From Oscillospiraceae bacterium (GTDB lineage: Bacteria; Bacillota; Clostridia; Oscillospirales; Oscillospiraceae): a DNA stretch of 5,007 nt. The notes beneath the pieces were generated by a model. That model had not been told where the DNA came from. It ran no database searches and was given only the letters and a program-made list of their open reading frames with translations. Position 1 is the first letter of the stretch. Each line of letters opens with the position of its first letter. The position numbers and the translations under genes were made by a program. Of the stretch, positions 4,695 to 5,007 are shown piece by piece. The stretch covers positions 1 through 5,007 of the forward strand of contig CACXCV010000249.1 of the NCBI GenBank assembly GCA_902766215.1, written 5' to 3'.

Positions 4695-5007
4695 ATGCAA
4701 ACCATGACTGGCCTGTTCACGTCTGAAAGCGTCTCGCACGGTCACCCTGACAAGATATGCGATCAGATCAGTGATGCGATCCTCGACGCTTGTCTTATGG
4801 CCGATCCCGGCTCCCGTGTCGCTGTCGAAGTGGCGATCAAGGGGAACCTGCTCTGCATTCTGGGAGAGCTCACCACGCACGCACGGATTGATGCGGATGC
4901 CATTGCCCGGCAAGTCCTGCGAGATATCGGACATGCGGATGGACGTTGGGGTCTGGATGCTGACCGGATCAGGATCATCCTGGAACTGTCGACACAATCC
5001 CCTGAGA
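4695..5007 (+). CDS. metK: S-adenosylmethionine synthase, N-terminal 104 residues (3' end outside window), divergent form
   Basis: Methionine adenosyltransferase makes SAM from methionine and ATP in the cytoplasm. The N-terminal signature is clear: GLFTSESVSHGHPDKICDQISDAILDA (6-32) with the HPDK motif, in which the histidine and aspartate belong to the active site, then VAVEVAIKG and LGELTT. The ATG at 4695 has GAGG about 10 nt upstream; a second ATG at 4704 is too far from it. Several positions depart from ordinary MetK. The near-invariant SEGHPDK reads SHGHPDK, and the usual GGEITT segment reads LGELTT after a LLCI stretch. This suggests a diverged or second copy rather than the housekeeping enzyme, which is inference from 104 residues. 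The 85-nt gap after DUF3293 (4610-4694) holds a short GTGC/GCAC hairpin at 4647-4660, but I see no SAM-II or SAM/SAH riboswitch in it. Confidence 0.9.
   Translation, partial: MQTMTGLFTSESVSHGHPDKICDQISDAILDACLMADPGSRVAVEVAIKGNLLCILGELTTHARIDADAIARQVLRDIGHADGRWGLDADRIRIILELSTQSPE

Overview
The window looks like an accessory stretch of an alphaproteobacterial genome, probably Rhodobacterales or a relative. The support is indirect: high GC, an IS66-type element, a ParD/ParE pair of a kind common in this class, and protein sequences that read as alphaproteobacterial. No rRNA, tRNA or CRISPR array was seen.

Left part (1-1950, minus strand): the 5' portion of an IS66-family insertion sequence. It carries tnpA, tnpB and the first 357 codons of tnpC, whose 3' end lies beyond the left edge. 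The outer terminal repeat ends at 1950. A promoter with a perfect inverted repeat around its -10 box precedes tnpA.

Positions 1951-2078 hold no gene. They contain a hairpin that may terminate the leftward operon, and nested TGTCATT/AATGACA repeats. One of these, read leftward from 2030, resembles the terminal repeat of Tn402/Tn5053-type transposons.

Middle (2079-3907, minus strand): a tight three-gene operon, parD-parE-(413-aa protein). parD and parE overlap by ATGA, and the third gene starts 3 nt after parE. A well-formed sigma-70-type promoter lies upstream, and a perfect 15-bp palindrome sits over its start region, as expected for autorepression by a toxin-antitoxin complex. The 413-aa protein is helical and repeat-like and belongs to a family I recognise only as uncharacterised. 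A 36-codon ORF with a good ribosome binding site (3936-4046) lies just upstream.

Right part (about 4021-5007, plus strand): a second transcription unit. A TTGACA promoter box is followed by a roughly 140-nt leader with several nested and mutually exclusive helices, ending in a strong hairpin with a run of six T. The 3' arm of that hairpin is also the Shine-Dalgarno sequence of the next gene, a DUF3293-family protein starting at TTG. After 85 nt comes the 5' third of a metK-like gene (S-adenosylmethionine synthase) whose sequence departs from the usual housekeeping form. This leader, which has the architecture of a riboswitch or attenuator and matches no class I can name, is the best candidate here for something undescribed.
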